Positions 60,301-64,000 of a DNA stretch of 64,000 nucleotides are shown in pieces (positions within the stretch are counted from its first letter, which is position 1; every line of letters starts with the position of its first letter). The notes beneath the pieces were generated by a model. That model was not told the DNA's origin. It searched no databases and saw only the letters and a list, made by a program, of their open reading frames with translations. The DNA is from Terfezia claveryi. Taxonomy: Eukaryota; Ascomycota; Pezizomycetes; Pezizales; Pezizaceae. Location: NCBI GenBank assembly GCA_015179025.1, contig WHUX01000002.1, positions 248,001 to 312,000 of the forward strand, in the 5' to 3' direction. A program made the translations under genes and the position numbers.

Positions 60301-61274
60301 CTCAGTCAGACACTTAAGTGTCACATTGCGGAATACGGGCTGTTCCAGGAAACGGGTTCGTAGAGTCTCTATGATAGGAGTCTCGAAAATATATCCCAGT
60401 GGAATCCAGTTTAGAAACCGAAGCAGTGTCTCCAGGGTGGCTAGAATAAGACTTGGTTGTTCGGCCATCTGGAGAACCTCTGAGCAGAGTTGAAAAATAG
60501 ATGAGAACTCAGCACACATCGTAGTCTTCAGGTTCTTGGTCTTTGTTTGAGTCATTTGCTCCGCAGAAAAGTCGAACACCTCCTCCGAGAGTAACCGGAG
60601 AATAACCATGTTGTTTTCGCAGATTGACAAATTCGTCCGACACGAGCTGATTATTTCCGAGATGAAGTCGGGCCAGTCATGAGGCCACTCTTGCTTCAAA
60701 ATTGATACCAGAACAAGGTTGAGTTTATTGATCAGAGTCCGCTCCTTGTTTAGACTCTCTTCCGTGGAGGAGCCTTGAATGATAAATCCAACGACGAAGT
60801 TCCGTATACCTGAAAGCCCAGATTAGACCAGGAAACCATCTCTTGCTTGTGAGAAACCAACCTTGCCGTTGCTCTTTCGGTAGTACTTTCCACCTCGTCT
60901 GAATAACATTATCAAGCACCTGTAATCCAAGGTCTAGTATTGTCAGTCCATACCTCCAACAAAACCAGACATTTCAAACGAACATTTTGTGTTTGAGTAG
61001 GTCGCGGTTTCCAGTATCTTGTCAACCATTATCCAGGAATCCGGATTCTCGGTGAACTAGCAAAATTCTGTAAGCCAAAACCACTCCCCTATTGATAAAG
61101 GTGAGCTAATATACGGACCTGGGTGAGAAGTTGTTGCGCAGCTTTTTGCTATAGGCGTTCCAGATGAGCACAGATCATACTATGAGAAAGGTGTGCTCTT
61201 ACCTCCGGGCCGCCATGGCCTTCATAGAAATTACGAACAGCCGCGTCAAGCTCCTCAATCGTGAGTGCTGCCAT
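57338..61274 (-). CDS. CRM1: Exportin-1 / Crm1
   Basis: Fourteen exons join in phase: 61274-61203, 61148-61119, 61056-60984, 60933-60862, 60809-60100, 60041-59715, 59660-59213, 59163-58907, 58847-58634, 58579-58350, 58296-58149, 58094-57864, 57806-57635 and 57578-57338. They encode about 1074 residues, as in fission yeast. HEAT repeats run throughout. The CRIME domain reads [19 protein letters not shown], and the NES-groove region [15 protein letters not shown] and [20 protein letters not shown] is conserved. The C-terminal acidic tail ends DMADDDLL. Crm1 exports leucine-rich NES cargo with Ran-GTP. Residue 527 (codon 59364-59366), the leptomycin-B target cysteine in fission yeast and human, is Thr here. 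Several donors are unusual (GTCCGT, GTTCGT, GTTGGT) but required by frame. Confidence 0.96.
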
Positions 61275-62859
61275 TTTGATTCCAAACTGCCTGTTGAATC
61301 AACTTATCGAGTGCCTAAAGCCAGGGCTGGTCGGATCGCCGTAAATTGTACAGATGTTCGAAGATTTTGGCCTCTTCAAGACTTTCAGGTTGTCGATCGC
61401 TAAAGTGTCGTCTACGGTACACAAAAATGGTGCTGCTTTACACCCGGCCTGTGTGCTGGAGAGTATGTTGACAATAGGAAGCAAGATGGTGACTTGCTTG
61501 TTGTAATGTTGTATCTTTTGAGGGGACAAAAGATGGCGGGGTGACTAGGGTCATTCTGTATCGTCATTACTAAGATATGCCCTTGGCAACCTCCACAATC
61601 ACGGAGCCTCTACTTTCTTCTTGTTACTTAAGTGACCACTAACGAATTAGTCTCGGCACCGCTAACGAATTCTAATTATTCTTCAGTCAGCGTGAGGTGA
61701 ACGAACAGAAAATGCCAATTGCAACATATGTAATATCCAATACAAGATATTTCCAACTTCCGTTTTTGGAGTAAATTTGTTTGAGTAAATCTATAAAGGT
61801 TAATGATAGTCCACCTAAAATAAAACCACCTTTCCCTCTATTATCAATGTTCAAGCATATATAAAACAAATGATATAATCCAGATCACTATCCCTAAACT
61901 GTTCTCCATTCCCTCCCCTTGACTTAACCAGACTACCCTTGACTCTATCATGACTTTGTCATAGCTATGATAGTAATAACTACATTTGTACTTGACCCAA
62001 GGTCAAGAGTGACTGTTCAAAGCACTAATCATGTGGTCCACATAGCGATGTATTCCAAATACTGTAATCTAGTTGGCACAATCTGCTACGTCAAAATTGT
62101 TTCGACTAGCAGCCCTAGACTAAACATACTTCATAAACATAAAGTAGAATGGAACCAAAATATACAAAAGCAAGTTCAATATATTCCCTCTGTCTAAGCT
62201 CTGACTCTGGAGTCCTGGATTAATATGTAAGTGATGGAGCTACAACTGTAGTCCAAACCGCAGCTCCATAAAGATATTACAGAACTTGGCAGGGCGCTGA
62301 GATTCCGAACATCTAACTACGTACCTATATAATTTGACGGAAGCTAACGGAATTGCAGATGATCGAGTAGTATTGTGGTCTGAACAGACATCCTGGAGAG
62401 CATCAGACCACTGTATTGAGACATTCTTCTCGTATGTTTGTGCACAAAAAATTTAATTAGGGTTCCGAGTTCGCCAGAGTCACATGATCACACAGAAGTA
62501 GGGTACTTTAGTTAAAGCTCCAGCGCTCCAGAACGTGCAAATTATGACGAGCACGAGACAGGTAATATTGCTAGACAAGGAACTTTCCACTCTGATCAGC
62601 AGTTTTGCGAGAAAATAATTCTGGGGCAGCCACTTTCCTTCTATGCATACTGATTCAACAAGATTTTGACTTTTGCGATCTGAAGAACTCGAAAAAAATT
62701 AATCAAAATCAATGTAACTTAATCTCGATTTGTAGTCTGGTTTGCATCGTGTTACCTCGTGCATATTCAAGCTTTGAGCTGGCGTGTGCCTGAACTACAT
62801 AGCCGGTTGCTAACCCCAGGCGGCAGCAGCGAACCAGGGATAAAGCTGTGAGATATGTA
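61275..62859. other. AT-rich intergenic upstream of CRM1
   Basis: No gene supported. Two TAACGAATT boxes at about 61645-61675 recall the paired TAACGAAC boxes in the foldback-element ends and might be a transposon relic. One diverged copy of the CTAGTTGGCACAA motif lies at about 62068-62079. Confidence 0.45.
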
Positions 62860-63345
62860 TCACAAATTTGCCCCTGTAGATGCAGGCGCATAACTGGGAG
62901 CCCATGCTGAAGGGATCTCCAGGAACCAAGGCAAGAGCTGCTTTGCTGAGCCGAACTGCGGAAATTGCACCTCAAGTTCTTGGCAGCAGTCCTTTATTAA
63001 GTACTGCCGTCAACCCCTGCACACTCATCTCTGGAAGCGTGGGCCTTGCTTCAGTAGTGCAGTTCGTGCGGCGGGCAGGCACCAGAATGAATCTGGACCG
63101 TCGGCAGACAAGGCAATTGCATTGTTGCAGGTGGTGGATTCTTGACAGGCTCGCAGGCGTGAAAGAAACGAAGACAGGATGGCCATCTTCAGGCACGAGA
63201 ATACCATCCCCACCATCTTTACCAAAGCAGACTACATGTCCATCTACTTGTCTGGCTGCATCTTCATCATCTTCGTCTTGGGTACCTGTATTGGGCCCTG
63301 TCGTGACGAGCCCCTGGAAATATAACCTGACTCTGGTAAAATGGG
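62860..63345 (-). CDS. Possible coding fragment, unassigned
   Basis: The minus strand from about 63345 reads a protein-like stretch after a pyrimidine-rich CCAG acceptor: VRLYFQGLVTTGPNTG, then an acidic DEDDEDAARQVDG and HVVCFGKDGGDGILVPEDG. A second protein-like stretch, QLLPWFLEIPSAWAPSYAPA, ends at a stop at 62860-62862 in another frame. Together they could be two exons of a gene whose 5' end lies right of 63345, or decayed coding DNA. I recognise no family and cannot place the join. Confidence 0.25.
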
Positions 63346-64000
63346 AGTTCGCTGTTCCTAAAGTACGAAGGCTAGACTGCGGGGCGTCTAGTCTCGAGCC
63401 GTTTTCTTCGTTAGTCTAGCACGGAAACTAGCGCCACCCATCGCTTGTGTGGCTTTCCGAAGGGGTCGGCCTCTCGCTCAGGTCTCGTCGCTGTCCCCGA
63501 ACACACTGTACCTCTCCGCCTCCTCCTCCTCCCTCCTCTCTCTTCCCACTCTCATCCACCACTCCAACACACAGTCATTCCTTTGATTCCGTGACGATTC
63601 CTCACTACCCAACGTGACCTCGTCCATCTTGTTTTTACGTTCCATCACGCTCCTTTCACTACAGTTTGCCTGTCGTTTGTTTGCCTCTGTCTCGGCAGCA
63701 TCCTCCTCGTTTTCCAGCGGAAACTTCAATTGCCCCCCCAACAACGGACACTAGCAAACCTTCTAGTTCGTCTAAATCACAACGATCACAACATTCGCTC
63801 TCTTGCCCCTTACGGTCAAGCACTGGGATAATACCTCACTACAGTCTTTCCTTTGCTCGCCCTGCTTTGGCTCTGCCAGTTATAGTATAAATTATTCCGT
63901 TAATAGTATCCAGGCTGTCTCTCTCCTCGGAGTGGGGGAATACTTTAGTTTTTACGGACTTACGGTTAGAAATTGCCGCCAATCTGTCTTTGTTTAGCAA
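63346..64000. other. Right edge, no gene resolved
   Basis: A pyrimidine-rich stretch lies at 63500-63570. The minus strand 63478-63744 is open and rich in Glu/Arg/Asn but starts without an ATG. It could be an exon of the fragment to its left or noncoding. Nothing else is supportable. Confidence 0.3.

Overview
The window is nuclear DNA of a filamentous ascomycete (Pezizomycotina). Genes are split by many short introns, about 50-75 nt, with GT(A/G)(A/T)GT-type donors, CTAAC/CTAAT-like branch sites and YAG acceptors. The proteins are fungal-type: the SIN kinase SepH, Ima1, Rrn6, Nem1, Cue5 and a DUF4470/MYND protein. I cannot fix the genus. The density of short introns and the long poly-T and poly-C runs would suit a Pezizomycete or Orbiliomycete, but that is a guess. 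All functional names come from reading translations by eye; no database search was run.

Layout. 1-1720 shows no gene. 1721-2437 (+) is a small coiled-coil protein. 2836-7754 (-) is the 14-exon septation kinase SepH. 7755-11051 is gene-free apart from a 1.8-kb foldback element (9082-10869) with ~610-bp terminal inverted repeats and a TA target duplication. Then come mitoribosomal uL24m (11052-12252 +), ALG14 (12470-13268 -), IMA1 (13975-16821 +), a PITH-domain protein (17821-18594 +), the exosome helicase MTR4 (19131-22670 -), COX8/VIIc (23295-23596 +), ELP1 (24158-28343 +, reading frame broken), MZT1 (28597-28934 -), NDC1 (29311-31461 +), cytochrome c heme lyase (32009-32865 -) and mevalonate diphosphate decarboxylase (33213-34465 +). 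A gene-poor 4.5-kb AT-rich stretch (34466-38966) separates these from a coiled-coil protein of unknown function (38967-40586 -), NEM1 (41970-43455 +), a conserved small membrane protein (43943-44651 -), RRN6 (44950-47992 +, one frame break), a DUF4470/MYND protein (49653-53484 -), CUE5 (54258-55886 -, one frame break), mitoribosomal uL3m (56147-57107 +) and exportin CRM1 (57338-61274 -). 61275-64000 holds only weak coding signal.

Themes. This is mostly a core housekeeping region. Many genes sit in divergent pairs with 260-700-bp shared promoters (ALG14/IMA1, MTR4/COX8, MZT1/NDC1, heme lyase/MVD1, membrane protein/RRN6, CUE5/uL3m). An unusual share of the products work at the nuclear envelope or spindle pole: SepH, Ima1, Mzt1, Ndc1, Nem1 and Crm1. 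RNA biology (Mtr4, Elp1, Rrn6) and mitochondrial function (uL24m, uL3m, Cox8, heme lyase) make up most of the rest.

Most notable observations: the foldback element; Thr527 in CRM1 at the leptomycin-B cysteine position; five one-base frame breaks, at least three of them in or beside mononucleotide runs, confined to ELP1, RRN6 and CUE5; an excess of TTACCC(T/G) sites resembling Reb1-type sites; and short dispersed repeats, one pair with RIP-like transitions. I did not find a convincing new biochemical system. The foldback element and the unassigned coiled-coil gene are the best candidates for something undescribed.
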